A stretch of 64,000 nucleotides of DNA from Gamarada debralockiae (lineage: Eukaryota > Ascomycota > Leotiomycetes > Helotiales > Hyphodiscaceae), in the NCBI GenBank assembly GCA_002803225.1, contig NXFV01000185.1:16888-80887 (forward strand), in the 5' to 3' direction. The position numbers and the translations under genes were made by a program. The notes under the pieces were generated by a model, which worked only from the letters and a program-made list of their open reading frames with translations, did not search any database and was not told where the DNA came from. Below, piece by piece: positions 49,301-60,207 of this stretch (positions within the stretch are counted from its first letter, which is position 1; the number at the start of each line of letters is the position of its first letter).

Positions 49301-52300
49301 AAGCTGCTGCTGATGCTTCCGAAGATGGTAGCACAGACAAACGCGGCATGCAATTGGATCTGTCGGGAATTTGGGCTCATGTGGACGAAGTCGAGTCTCA
49401 CGGCTTGTTCTTCTTGTGTTCACAGTCTCGGAGGGTTCGCTCCTTCGCAATCACGGTTCTACGCCTCATCACAGAATTTGATACGGCTCTTGGAAAAGAC
49501 AACGGTCGATTGATCCATATTCTTGAAGGCGACTCAATGCGAGTAATGGATTTCAACGACGAACACCTATCCGTGGCAGAACGGAGCAGACTCCAACGTG
49601 GGTTGCGTAAGACCAACTCTCAGAGTGCTTTGATCGAACTTTGCAGCAGTGAGGTATCCTACGACGCGACTTTGTGGTTCAAGATCTTTCCGAACTTAAT
49701 CAGAATCAGCTACGACCGATGCCCATTTGCTGTCACTCTCGGTAGAGAATTGATTTGCAATCGTATTCTCCAGATGTACAAAGGCATCGTTGTCTTGTCA
49801 GAAGGGTCGAGAGGCCCGCAGTATGGAGCATTTGATCGCTATGAGCCAGGGAGTGGGCGTTTGCTCTCGAGATCCTCGACAACGCCACCAGAGGTGCTGA
49901 TTGAGCAATGGAAACTGTATCTAATCGTCGCTTGCACAACTCTCAGCGACAAGGGTGGCCAGCAGATAGCGTTGCCACATAACAATCAGCATCTCCGCAA
50001 AGGATCCAAGCCTAATCAAACGCAAGAAAAGATTACATCTGCTCGATCTTTGTTCAAATACATCATCCCACTCCTCTCGGTTGGGCCAGCCTCGATTCGG
50101 GACGCCGTTGTCGTGGCACTTGGGTCGATCAATGTCAATATCTACAAAACACTGCTTGAGGAATTGCAGGGTGCAGTGAGTCGATGCAATGACGATGCGA
50201 GAGCTCGGATTCACCAACGGACCGCAAGCAGTCCCCGGCGGAACAGAAGAACAGATCTACTGCGTACAGAGATTACACATGTCTACAGACTCACTTCACA
50301 TTTTCTGAAGGAATCAGATGTGTACCAAGACGACTGGATATTGAATAACCTGGTGGTATACACGAAGGATCTCAAGCTATTTCTCATGGATGGAGAAGTA
50401 CAAATGGACTGGGAATTCCAGAAATTGCGGCGGCACTATTGTGGTTTGATGGAAGAGTTGTTTGAAGGCATAAATCGGACGAAAGATCCTTCGAGATGGA
50501 TGACCTTCGAATCCAGAAAATCGTCCTTCGCGCTGATGGAAGATTGGTGCGGGTATTCTCCCAACCAAACTCAAATCCGTCAACGAGAGGATAGTATGAG
50601 GCAGTCAATGATCGATCAACAGTCACTTGGAGAGAGAGGTACGGTGACTGCAGCAATGGAGATTGAGAAAAGGAATCTTCGCACTGCAGCACTCAGTGCT
50701 ATGGCTGCATTATGCGGTGGGCCAGTCAGTATAACGACGGAAAGCAGAGCAAATCTGCAATTCGACATTCGGCGAATGCTCTCTTGGATCGACACCATTT
50801 TCAATACTGGGAGCGATCGGATGCATGTCATTGGGCGACGAGCATTGAAAAATCTAATAGTGCACAACAAGGAGTTCACATATCTCCTTGAACATTCGAT
50901 TGCGAAGTGCTACGTTGCGGAGGTACCTAAGGTTCTGGAAAGTTATTTCGAAGTAGTGACCCAGGTTCTCCTCGAGCACCCCGACTACCCCATGCCTTTT
51001 TGGAAGTTGCTCGGCATTGGTCTATATACACTTGGGAGTGAACTAAGTGAAATTCGATCTAAATCGGCACATGTGCTGCGGGCACTTGAAGAGAGACAGC
51101 AACGAAGCTCCAAGATTCAGGATTATGACATTAGTATTTCCGACAAGACGAAAGCAGTTTACAAACTAGCACAGTTTGAAATTTCGAAACGCCTTTCGAA
51201 GCAACATTCCGAATTGGCTTTCCTCATCTTTTCGGAGTTCACCGCTTACTTCAAGGACCTTCATCCGGGTTCACAACGCAACATGGTAGCCGTCATTCTA
51301 CCCTGGATTCAAATTATAGAACTACAGATCGATCCGAATGGCGGGCCAACAGCTCAGTCGTACGTTCTGCTCGCGAATCTTTTCGAGATCACCATCAAGT
51401 CTAGCAGTGCCTTGCACAACGAGGTGCAAGCATTGTGGCAGGCACTCGCAACTGGGCCTCACGCTGGGAACGTCCAGCTGGTGCTCGATTTTATCATGTC
51501 GCTGTGTCTGGATCGACGTGAACAGAACTTCGTTGAATATGCCAAGCAGATTGTTGTCTTCCTATCCAGCACCCCAGCAGGTGTGAAGGTTGTCGAATTT
51601 CTGCTGATGCAAATCACGCCGAAAGCGATGATACCAAACGAGAAACGAGAGCTAATCCCGCCACCCCCAGATGTTGGGAAAATGCCTTACCTCGCAGAAT
51701 TATCAGAAGCACTACCGGTTGGGGCCAAACAAGCCGGATTTTCTCTGGGACAGCTTTCATTAATTCTGCTTGTTGACTTGATGGTATCTCCTGTCCAGCT
51801 CGTGGCGGAAAACGTGCCGTTGCTTCTTCAAGTGGTAACTGTTCTATGGGACCATTACATCCCTCTGGTGCAGGAGCAAGCACGCGAAATGCTTATTCAT
51901 CTCATACATGAATTGGTGATATCTAAAATGGACGACGGGCAGACGACTCCAACCAAGAAATCTATCGAGGACTTCATTGAATCCGTTCGGAGACACGACC
52001 CGAAGGTGGTTTGGGCATATGAAGACAATAACGGCAAGGTTGACGATCAAGAAAACAAAGTCCCTGCCGGAATGGAGTTGCTCACGACTGAAGTTGTCAA
52101 GAACTTTGAGGTCACCTATCCTGGAATCCGGGAGCAATGGGGCAAATTATCCTTGACGTGGGCAACGTCTTGTCCTGTTCGACATCTTGCATGTCGGTCC
52201 TTCCAGATTTTCCGCTGCATCCTCACATCCTTAGATCAACCTATGCTTGCCGATATGCTTGCAAGACTATCAAATACAATCGCCGACGAGGATCCTGATG

Positions 52301-54138
52301 TGCAAACGTTTTCAATGGAAATCCTGACGACTCTCAAAACGCTGATTTGTAAACTCGAGCCTACTGATCTCATCACATTCCCGCAACTATTTTGGACTAT
52401 CTGCGCATGCTTGGATACCATCAACGAACGAGAATTTTTGGAAGCACTTGGCATGTTGGACGAGCTCCTGAAGAATCTCAATCTTGGAGACTCCAATACT
52501 CGGTTGCTCCTTGCCGAAGGACGACCACCAAGATGGGAAGGCATGTTTGAAGGACTCCAGCCTCTGGTTCACAAAGGACTTCGTTCTTCAGTGTGCCTCG
52601 ATCTGACGCTTTCAACACTCAACAAGCTAGTACAGCTTCCGAATGATGATCTCATTGGAGATGATAGCAGGCTGCTATTTGCAGTCTTGGCCAATTTCCC
52701 AAGATTCCTCCATGCAATGGACCAAGACTCCATTGATCCCGAGAGTGCTAAGAGCGCATTAATACTCGCTGAGGTTGCTGAGATGCAAGGGTGGAGTAGC
52801 ATTTCAAGAGCACTCAGTGGCTTTGCAGCATCGCGCTACCGGGCCAGCAAAGACTTCCTCGCTCAACTGGTATCTGCCATCCGTGAAGCCTTTTTCCCTC
52901 AATGGGAATTTGGCAGCTTGACCTTCCTCATGGGTCTCTTAACGAATAGCATTCCATGGTTCAAGCTCAAAACAATGCGAATACTCTGCGCCGTCATCCC
53001 CGATATCGATATGCGCAAGCAGGAAATTGCATCTCATGGTCCGGATCTGATCTCACCGCTCTTGCGACTCTTGCAGACAGAATTTTGTATGGAGGCGCTA
53101 GAAGTGCTTGACCAAATCATGACCATGACCGGCACTTCAATGGATAAACATCATTTGCGAATGAGCATGACCAAATCGTCGTCAAAAGCTATTCGGAAGG
53201 AATACGAACGTACACAGAGCTTGTTCGGCATCCCAGAAGAATCAGGATGGTCAATACCAGTCCCAGCCAAGCATGCCGAAACCACACGCGCAAACGTCCA
53301 CGCCGTCTTCTACATGTGCCAAAGCATAGAAAACATGGATGCTGAGGCAGCACCAACGCCAGAAGTTGAATTCCACGTTGACGACTTCCAATACGGCTAT
53401 TTCCCACCAACAGAAAGAACCGAAACCATGATGTCCGACGAAGGCCGCGGCGATGGCCATATCGGCGATTTAGTAATGAAGCTCGACAGCCTCGACGATT
53501 TCTTTGAAGACAGTTTGCAGAGTCCCACCAGCGACGGTCGATCCTCACGCACCATCACAGAAGCTGGATTCGCAGGTGAAGGGTTCGAGTCAGGAGCTCA
53601 ACTCTATGATGAGCAAACACTACCCATTCTTCATCAGTCATTAGCCCGCACCTCAAGCACGGCATCATTCCAAAACGGCTTCGCAGACATGCGGCCAGCG
53701 TACACAAGTCGCGAATCAAGCTCAAACGCAATGAATCCCGGCGCATTCAACATGGCACCCTCCTCTCGACCTAGCATGCATTCCCGCTCCGTAACCTCTC
53801 CCTCGGCACCAGCGTCCTTTCAATCTAACGTCACGACCTATCTCTCTGACGATGATTATACCGAAGAGGTATTTTCCGACGGCGACGACGAGCGCGCCAC
53901 TGCTCCTGGCGAAGGTTCCTTCTTTTTGGAAAATATGATCAAGCCTTTGGCGCAAGGGACGAGATCGGGGATGCGGAGATTGACTGGTGGGAGGTCAAGG
54001 GACAATGATAGGATGAGGGAGGGATTAAGGGCTGAGAGGAGGGGGATGTCTCAGCCGCCGAAAAGTCCTAGGGTGCCGAAGGTGCCCAGTGCGTATTTGA
54101 CGCAGCAGAAAGCGACGAGTCCGGGGGATGGACTGTAA
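46368..54138 (+). CDS. TAO3: Cell morphogenesis protein, Furry/Tao3/Mor2 family
   Basis: Giant scaffold of about 2523 aa acting in the RAM/MOR network with NDR-type kinases to control polarised growth and septation. Exons: 46368-46371, 46469-47064, 47117-47347, 47398-54138. A Ser-rich N-terminus with a His-rich stretch (HGHHHSHSRHHHKGE, about residue 170) leads into the conserved Furry N-domain (EYALHVLFTSFIAQAEEKIS after splicing; RRSTASIYILCRVLMEVIGQ), a long HEAT-like helical body, and the family-typical ending with acidic and Ser-rich segments. The tiny first exon (ATGG) rests on the donor GTGAGT, a GCTAAC branch site and a CTCCAG acceptor giving M-DRPSER. An in-frame upstream ATG at 46293 could instead add 25 residues. 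Exon 4 is uninterrupted for 6.7 kb. Confidence 0.93.
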
Positions 54139-54505
54139 TATATGTGTTATTTATTGATGTTTATGTTGAAAGATTGGGAGATATAGAGGATGTCGTTGAA
54201 GATATGTTGTAGGATAAAGGAAGGACACTTCCAGATACCTGTTTAATGAAAGGTCAGAACTAGCAGTCGTGGAATCTTGCTTTTATGTTGTTCTATTTCG
54301 AAGGAGTGTCTGGTATGCGTTGAAGCTTCTCAGTACTTAGTTTCGACTTAGATACAAAAGCATCTCTTGAAATGATAGGTTCTCGATTGCTGAAATGGAA
54401 GGAGCGGTCATTCATTGTTCGTATACACTGCTTAATTGCTTAATTGCCTTCTATCATACGTACTATCCCTCTAAAGCGCTTAACACACAAACATCTCCGT
54501 CGTAC
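54139..54505. other. Convergent 3' region
   Basis: 367 bases between the convergent stops of the Furry-like gene (+) and the ATP-grasp gene (-). Presumably 3' untranslated regions; nothing else seen. Confidence 0.55.
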
Positions 54506-56044
54506 TTACATTACACCTATTCCATCGCACAACGCCACCATAAACATAGCCGGCCAATACCCAACATACAACCACCACGCCGGCCACGGGTCCCAAATCT
54601 CATACGTCCCATCCTTCCAATACAACACGTGCTCCAGAAACTCCACCCACATCCCCAACATCTGCCACACATTTATCTCAAATCTCAGAACTGCCAACAA
54701 CGGAAGAAGAACCCTCGTCACCAAATCATGTCCTATCCAATAATACCTCGGCACAGACGGCTTTGGGACGATGAGCGCCTCGGCACGAAGTCCGTTGGAA
54801 ATGCCCTTCGGTTCGTGGTCTGGTAAGACGGAGAGGTACGCTTCAGCGAGATCCTCAGACTCATCTGTGAAGAGCACGACGGCTGTGCGCGCCCGGGGAT
54901 TGCATTCAATAGGATAAATCTTATCCATCAATTCCCTAGCTTCCACATCAGAAACTCCAAATTTCTTCTCTGCTCTCCTCGCAACATTGTCATCGACCAG
55001 GAAATTGAGGGAGAAGTGTCCCGTCATATTAGGTCCTGTTTTCTTGGCGTAGATGGAGGTGTAGAGGAGCATTGCTTGGGATAGAGCGGAGGAGGCGGGG
55101 AGCGCGTTGTAGTGCATTAGAAGCTCGGCGGAGGGACAGACTACGAAGGCGCGTACTTTGCCGGCGATTATGAGGCTGTGTGTACAGTATTCTGGGCCGG
55201 AGATGTATTGCTGGAGAATGAAAGGTCGGAAGGGCGTAGGGTTGAGACGTTTTATGTGTGCTTCTGTTTCTCTGATTGTGGGACGAGGTAGGAGCGTCAT
55301 GCCTGCACGGGTTAAATCGTCCAGCTCGACGCTCTTCATGATATATCTCGTTCCGACTTTTGACCGAGGTTTCTCGGGGTAGAGGACTGCCAAAGCCTCT
55401 GTTTCGGAGGTGACGAGATGTGTGTCTGGGACATTGAGACCGATTGTTCGTGTGTTGTCGATGAAGAAGTGCTTTTGGTGGAGCGTCTCGGTCAGAGTAA
55501 CACCGAATTGTATCGCCTTGCAATTCGTTTCCTTTTCCACCACTTCTGCTGCTTCTGCATCTTCAATTGAAGATGCTACGCCTGAGCATGTAACCCATAA
55601 CTCTACACCCTCCCTCTCGACTATATCCTTCAACTCCCTGATGTATTCCGCTGCATTCACCTCCGTGTTGGGCTGGGTAACTCGGTAGAACTTCTCGATA
55701 GCCGTCGAGAACTGTCCGCAGACAGGTATATTGTATGGCTCGAAATCGGCTCCAACAACTCTATGACCAGCTCTATAGAATGCTCGCGCAATCGCAAGAC
55801 CTTTACTCATTCCCACTCCCGTCACCAGCACCGTCCTCGGCCGGAAAGCGAAGGACGAAGAAGCCCGCCATTTTCGGTGATGCTTGATATGCGTCGCAAC
55901 TTTCGTATACGGCGATATTATTCGACTGAGGACCGCAATCGTCGTACATAAAGGAGCCACGAAGGTAGAGAGTAGAATCAAGGCCGCATTTTGGAGGACG
56001 TGAAGGTAGCGCGGGGAAGTTGCGGTGAGTTGGAGAGGAAGCAT
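54506..56044 (-). CDS. Membrane-associated ATP-grasp ligase-like protein
   Basis: Single-exon gene, 512 aa. The N-terminus has a hydrophobic segment (about 18-45, LQNAALILLSTFVAPLCTTI). It is followed by a Rossmann-like pre-ATP-grasp fold (VLVTGVGMSKGLAIARAFYR) and an ATP-grasp region with YIMKSVELDD, FILQQYISGPEYCTHSLIIA and the metal-binding IYPIECNPRARTA. The C-terminus has hydrophobic, Trp-rich segments (LLPLLAVLRFEI, WPAWWLYVGYWPAMFMVALC) that suggest membrane attachment. ATP-grasp enzymes join a carboxylate to an amine or thiol through an acyl-phosphate. This fungal subgroup is often labelled carbamoyl-phosphate-synthase-like, but no substrate is evident. It diverges from an O-methyltransferase gene, so the two may act on one small molecule (inference). 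Confidence 0.85.
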   Translation of the reverse strand: MLPLQLTATSPRYLHVLQNAALILLSTFVAPLCTTIAVLSRIISPYTKVATHIKHHRKWRASSSFAFRPRTVLVTGVGMSKGLAIARAFYRAGHRVVGADFEPYNIPVCGQFSTAIEKFYRVTQPNTEVNAAEYIRELKDIVEREGVELWVTCSGVASSIEDAEAAEVVEKETNCKAIQFGVTLTETLHQKHFFIDNTRTIGLNVPDTHLVTSETEALAVLYPEKPRSKVGTRYIMKSVELDDLTRAGMTLLPRPTIRETEAHIKRLNPTPFRPFILQQYISGPEYCTHSLIIAGKVRAFVVCPSAELLMHYNALPASSALSQAMLLYTSIYAKKTGPNMTGHFSLNFLVDDNVARRAEKKFGVSDVEARELMDKIYPIECNPRARTAVVLFTDESEDLAEAYLSVLPDHEPKGISNGLRAEALIVPKPSVPRYYWIGHDLVTRVLLPLLAVLRFEINVWQMLGMWVEFLEHVLYWKDGTYEIWDPWPAWWLYVGYWPAMFMVALCDGIGVM

Positions 56045-56592
56045 GATCCCGGCTTTGTTTGGTGGCCGGAAGAACTCAAAGTGTCATTTGTTCGTAGACA
56101 ACGAGAAGCCTCGAGTTGCAGACAGTAATGGAAGACATTGATTGATTCTTCATGGAGCGATATTGAGGATCGTATGTTTGGAGCTTCAACAACCTTACGA
56201 TAGCTGTGGTCGGAGCAAAGGACCAATGGATCAACGTCATTGTGGAATTATCACATGCCGCGCGCACCTCAAATTTTCGTACCTGACTAGCTGGAGTGTA
56301 AGAGGAGGGTGGCTTCGGGTAGAGATACACCTTCAAGAAGTCTTCGAGATTGGGGTTTGAACTGTGTCTACTCTGCGAAGTACTCCGAATCATTCCCGAG
56401 CACACAATAGTATGCGTGCCACATTCCAAAAGCACTCTAATCAATGGACATGTTCAATAACCGTTCCATAACCGTCATTTACCGTCCTTGGAGAGTGTTA
56501 TGAACTCCTGCGCTTGGGATTCTTCTGCTACATGAAATAACTGACCCAGGAAAACTGACAGTCTGGTTGATCAAACAAACTCAGAAATCGAA
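56045..56592. promoter_or_regulatory. Bidirectional promoter region, ATP-grasp / O-methyltransferase
   Basis: 548 bases between divergent starts, consistent with co-regulation of the pair. Spurious frames only; no recognised operator. Confidence 0.5.
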
Positions 56593-57528
56593 ATGGCACA
56601 ATTCGATCAAGGGAAGGCGTATGCGTCGCAAGAAGAAACCTTCGTAACTACCCCGCTCTCAAGCAGAGTCCAGAACTGACCCGAACGGCAGTTTGACGAT
56701 GGACGTGAAGAAGAGCTCATAGAATTCATAAAGACCCATCCTGATCATGCCAGCATGAGAGGCTCCCTGCGAGTGTGCTCCGAGCGATCGACGAATTCGG
56801 ACGAACAAAGAAATACCTGATGAATGTGGGAGAAGACAAGGGGAAGATTGTCACAGACCTGATTCGAGAAACGAAGCCGCAGATAATGATTGAACTTGGA
56901 GGCTATTGCGGATATTCGACGATACTGTTCGGCACTGCAGTGAGGGATGCTGGCGGGAAGAAGTACTACTCGCTGGAACGGAGTCCGAACTTTGCAAAGA
57001 ATATTGAAGCTTTGGTGGAGCTGGCGGGATTGAAGGATTTTATTGAGGTAGTGGTTGGGCCCAGCAATGAAGGTATCAAGACTCTGCATTCGAGGGGATT
57101 GGAGGCTATCGACATGATGTTTTTGGATCATTACAAACCGGCATATACGTCTGACCTCAAGCTCTGCGAGCATTTGGGTATGATCAAGAAAGGGACAGTT
57201 CTCGCGGCAGACAATGTTATTGCACCTGGAAACCCACCATATTTGGAGTACGTGAGAAGCAGTGTGGAAGAGAAACGGTTGAAGTTGACTCAGGAGGCGA
57301 AAGCTGATACGGAGAGTTTCTCGAGCCGGCATGCTGCCCAATATGGAGAGGTTGAAAAGCTCAGTACTGAGGCGAAGGGCAATCCCAATATCATGTACGA
57401 GAGTAAGCTTGTGCACGGCTTTGAGCCTACGGGTGTACCGGTTTGTTGCAACCTAAATACCATGAATGATTACTTGCTGATTGCTTCAGGATGGTGTGGA
57501 GGTAACTCGCTGTATAGGGTTTGTTTGA
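56593..57528 (+). pseudogene. Catechol-type O-methyltransferase with a one-base frameshift
   Basis: SAM-dependent COMT-like methyltransferase. Exon 1 (56593-56643) gives MAQFDQGKAYASQEETF. A 48-nt intron (GTAACT donor) joins FDDGREEELIEFIKTHPDHA and then MRGS. At about 56764-56767 the frame breaks: downstream VLRAIDEFGRTKKYLMNVGE is in another frame, and adding one base to the short C run would restore both the frame and a family-like RGSP junction. The core has IELGGYCGYST (SAM loop), DMMFLDHYKPAY and LAADNV (metal ligands). A further intron (57441-57489) gives the ending DGVEVTRCIGFV with TGA at 57528. Counting the missing base, the exons total 280 codons. It is either a genuine pseudogene or a one-base assembly error; translation could otherwise begin only inside the domain. 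Confidence 0.8.
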
Positions 57529-58103
57529 ATGACAATATTCCGATGATCAAATTCGAATCCGCATCAACGAGTATATAGGATGCCAATCGCTTTATCTATT
57601 TCGGTGATTAAGGACGGATACCTTTAATAGCCGTGAACTATTTGCGATATCCTTGAGCTCAAACTGGATTGGAAAGAACAATGCAAGTTCGCGGGTTTGG
57701 GTTGGACTCTCCGCATATTATCAGTCACTTGGATATCTTATATTCCAATTAAAACTCTTTCCATTCATATGATCCCATTTGACTGCCAAGTTTTTTGCTT
57801 TATGGATATAAATCACCAATTGCAAAGCTTCGAGTGCAGCAAGTTGCGGAAGTGAATGTGCAGTCACTGAACGTTTTTGCGCTTGCCAATCATAGGTATG
57901 AAACCTCGCTTAGATCCGGCATTTTCTTGATAGTCGTATTTATTAAAATAAGAAAATTTTCGCCAAACTTGGGCCGTTTGAACCGGCTTCAAGCCCGCTT
58001 GGCTGTTCGTATTTTCCCGAAAGAAATCCGCATATCAAACCCAAGCAAAATCTAACTTCTTCTAAAGTAGTGGTAAGAGTTGCCTTTCACCCCTCCAAAA
58101 ATT

Positions 58104-58193
58104 GCCTGCAGCTGACATTCTCCCTCTAGGTACAGCGTCTCACTCGTATTCCCGATCATGAGAAGATCCACGGTTCGATTCCGTGAGTGGGCA
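58104..58193 (+). tRNA. tRNA-Thr(CGT)-like, intron-containing, atypical 5' half
   Basis: The 3' two thirds are tRNA-like. Anticodon stem TCTCA/TGAGA encloses loop C-T-CGT-A-A, with a 9-nt insert (58149-58157) exactly at the canonical intron site one base 3' of the anticodon (58145-58147). A T-arm CACGG-TTCGATT-CCGTG with a perfect B box GGTTCGATTCC follows, then AGTGGGC-A and a TTTTT pol III terminator at 58195-58199. The 5' part is irregular. GCCTGCA pairs only partly with AGTGGGC (two G-U pairs, one mismatch); GCTG/CAGC could form a D stem, but the loop is about 18 nt and the 8-9 linker is missing. CGT reads ACG, threonine. It could be a functional odd tRNA, a pseudogene or a tRNA-derived SINE head; the 5' boundary is uncertain. 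Confidence 0.55.
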
Positions 58194-58530
58194 CTTTTTG
58201 CTCTTGAACACTTTATTTTTGGGTATAAATAATGATCCGCGAGGTTATTTTTGACCTCCTATTTTGTCCCAGTAACGATGCTAGCTATTCAAATATCTAT
58301 ATTTTTTTTCGGCCACGTTGCGTCAGGTTTGGTCGCTTCGATAGCTGAGCCGAAAAGGTGCCTCCACACGACTTGCCCCATTCCCTCACAAAGTAATGAT
58401 TGCACAATGAATTTTAATCTGTTATTTAAATCGCTCAATTGATTACAGCTATTGACAATTGGGGGAGAGGGAGGTTTAGCCCAGTCACTACACTGTTGGT
58501 ATTGGCAGCTTCAAACAATGAACAAGTATT

Positions 58531-58586
58531 TGCCCTCGGGGTCGAACCGTGGTTCTCCTCATAGTCACTGTTACGAGTGAGACGCT
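58531..58586 (-). tRNA. Degenerate second copy of the tRNA-Thr(CGT)-like sequence
   Basis: On the minus strand it shares the 15-nt AGCGTCTCACTCGTA with the first copy. It likewise has a 9-nt insert of different sequence at the intron position, then ATGAG, CCACGG and TTCGA. The T stem has a mismatch and the 3' acceptor is shortened to GGCA. No terminator T-run follows and no 5' half is recognisable. Most likely a tRNA fragment or pseudogene, oriented opposite to the first copy. Confidence 0.5.
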
Positions 58587-58716
58587 GTTTTCAGTGTTTC
58601 ATCTTGAGGATAATCTGTACAGCCAAGCGGCTGTACGACGAGGATGGTATTTGGGCTATGTAATGTTGAATCTCAATCTCAATTGTTCAACAATTGACGG
58701 TGGACTCCTCGAGTAC

Positions 58717-60207
58717 TCAGAGCCACTCTGTCCTATCACTTCCAAGTGGTTTGGGCATAACATCCCACCCAGGCATCGCCCCCTCCACCGCCGCAGAATG
58801 CTTCACGGCTCGCAACTCTCCAAACCCAGACTCTCTCGTTTCCAAATACTCCTCCACCTCCTCCGGCTTACTCGGATCCCAGCAATCAAACCCAGTCTTC
58901 CCCTCATATTGCCCCAAGCTTCTCAAATACTTCATCGCTCCCGCCAAGCTAACATCAACAGCATAACTACCTCCATCCACTGCTCTTTTATACAACGCAA
59001 CAGATATCCCGGCAGCAAGAAAATACCCCGCTGCATGATCCAACGCCTGACAAGGTGTTGGCCGCGCTGCTTCACCTGCGCCAAAATGTTCTGCTTCCGA
59101 GATGTTCATTCCCGAACAAGTTTGAACAAGAGAGTCAAATCCACGATTGTTTCTCCAAGGTCCCTCGGGCCCATAGGCTGACATCGTGCCATAGATGATT
59201 CCGGGGTGGAGAAATGCAAGGTCCTCAGTAGAGAAGCCTTTCGCCGCCAGGCTACCAGGTCGGTACCCTTGGATGAAGACATCGGCGTCTTTCGCCAGAT
59301 CTCGAATCGTCGAGCAATCAGTCTCGGATCTTAGATCGAGTTGCACAGTTCGTTTTCCTCGTCCTAAGTCACGATCTAAGGCCGGCAGATCAGGGAGATG
59401 AGGTGAGGTTACCCATAGAACATCTGCACCGTGTGCGGCTAATGTCTTGCCAGCCACTGGTGCAGCAATAACTCGGCTCAGTTCCAGGACTTTTAAACCC
59501 CGAAGACATCGATCATTGCCATCCCTGAGATGGGAAGGCAGACCCGGTGGCCCATCAGCGATCTTTCGAATTGTAATGGGCAAATCGGAGATTACTTTCG
59601 CCTGGGGAAGAGCATCCCACTGTTCATATGAACGTAAGGCTGAGATGACTATCTTGTTTTGGAAAGCCGCAGTCTCTAGGTCTACAGCTTTCCATTTCAG
59701 AACTGCTTTGGCAACATCCGAGCGAGTTGCTGTGCTCGGACATCCCAGCAGATGGAGAGCGCCTTCTCGATGGTTTGGGAAGTTGTCGTGTATGCGGACG
59801 TAACCGTCTGCTGTTTCATGCAGTCCACCAATTGGACCCCATGTGGGAGGTGGTGACTTTCCGTCAAGGAGGTAGAGGCGTTCGGATTTGAACTCAATTA
59901 CAGCATGCTGCAACGGCACCGTGACGCGAGGTACGCCTGAATTGTTCCTGAGTGAATGAATCAGCGCCGCCGTCAAGGCACTGAGAGCGATTGAAGTTTG
60001 AGCGAGATGGCCAATTTTGAAAGACGAAGGCAGACCCAACCCGGCCTCAATAAGTTTCAGGGAACCTAAAGCTTTTGGTGGGAGACCAAGTGATGACCAG
60101 ATGTGACGAACAGAATGCTCAGCGGTGAAGTGGGTTCGGTCGAGGTTCCCTGGGATTTTCGCAGAATCTGGCCCACTTGGAATAGTTTCGTCACTTGTCG
60201 CCATCAT
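58717..60207 (-). CDS. Class III CoA-transferase (CaiB/BaiF family)
   Basis: Single-exon gene of about 496 aa. The frame extends one codon upstream through TTG; ATG codons at 60207 and 60204 begin M-M-A-T-S. CaiB/BaiF enzymes move CoA between carboxylic acids via an aspartyl-CoA intermediate. The core signature is in the second half: LKVLELSRVIAAPVAGKTLA, AAHGADVLWV, DLGRGKRTVQLDLRS, KDADVFIQGYRPGSLAAKG, and YGTMSAYGPEGPWRNNRGFD with the Asp expected for catalysis. The N-terminal half (about 1-230) shows a weaker related layout, as in fungal two-domain members. Substrate unknown. It lies 450 bp downstream of sidA on the same strand, so a siderophore acyl-CoA role is conceivable but unproven. 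No peroxisomal tail (it ends TEWL). Confidence 0.88.
   Translation of the reverse strand: MMATSDETIPSGPDSAKIPGNLDRTHFTAEHSVRHIWSSLGLPPKALGSLKLIEAGLGLPSSFKIGHLAQTSIALSALTAALIHSLRNNSGVPRVTVPLQHAVIEFKSERLYLLDGKSPPPTWGPIGGLHETADGYVRIHDNFPNHREGALHLLGCPSTATRSDVAKAVLKWKAVDLETAAFQNKIVISALRSYEQWDALPQAKVISDLPITIRKIADGPPGLPSHLRDGNDRCLRGLKVLELSRVIAAPVAGKTLAAHGADVLWVTSPHLPDLPALDRDLGRGKRTVQLDLRSETDCSTIRDLAKDADVFIQGYRPGSLAAKGFSTEDLAFLHPGIIYGTMSAYGPEGPWRNNRGFDSLVQTCSGMNISEAEHFGAGEAARPTPCQALDHAAGYFLAAGISVALYKRAVDGGSYAVDVSLAGAMKYLRSLGQYEGKTGFDCWDPSKPEEVEEYLETRESGFGELRAVKHSAAVEGAMPGWDVMPKPLGSDRTEWL

Larger units (their letters stand above)
57529..58716. other. Intergenic with tRNA-Thr-like inverted pair
   Basis: 1188 bases between the convergent ends of the methyltransferase (+) and CoA-transferase (-) genes. 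It contains the tRNA-like elements at 58104-58193 (+) and 58531-58586 (-), described separately. The remainder is AT-rich without supported frames. Confidence 0.6.

Noticed and set aside
55029..55523. 164-codon minus-strand frame within the ATP-grasp gene
   Set aside because: Shadow of the real coding frame, with Arg/His/Ser-biased composition.
56745..57416. 223-codon minus-strand frame
   Set aside because: Antisense shadow of the O-methyltransferase; the plus strand has all catalytic motifs.
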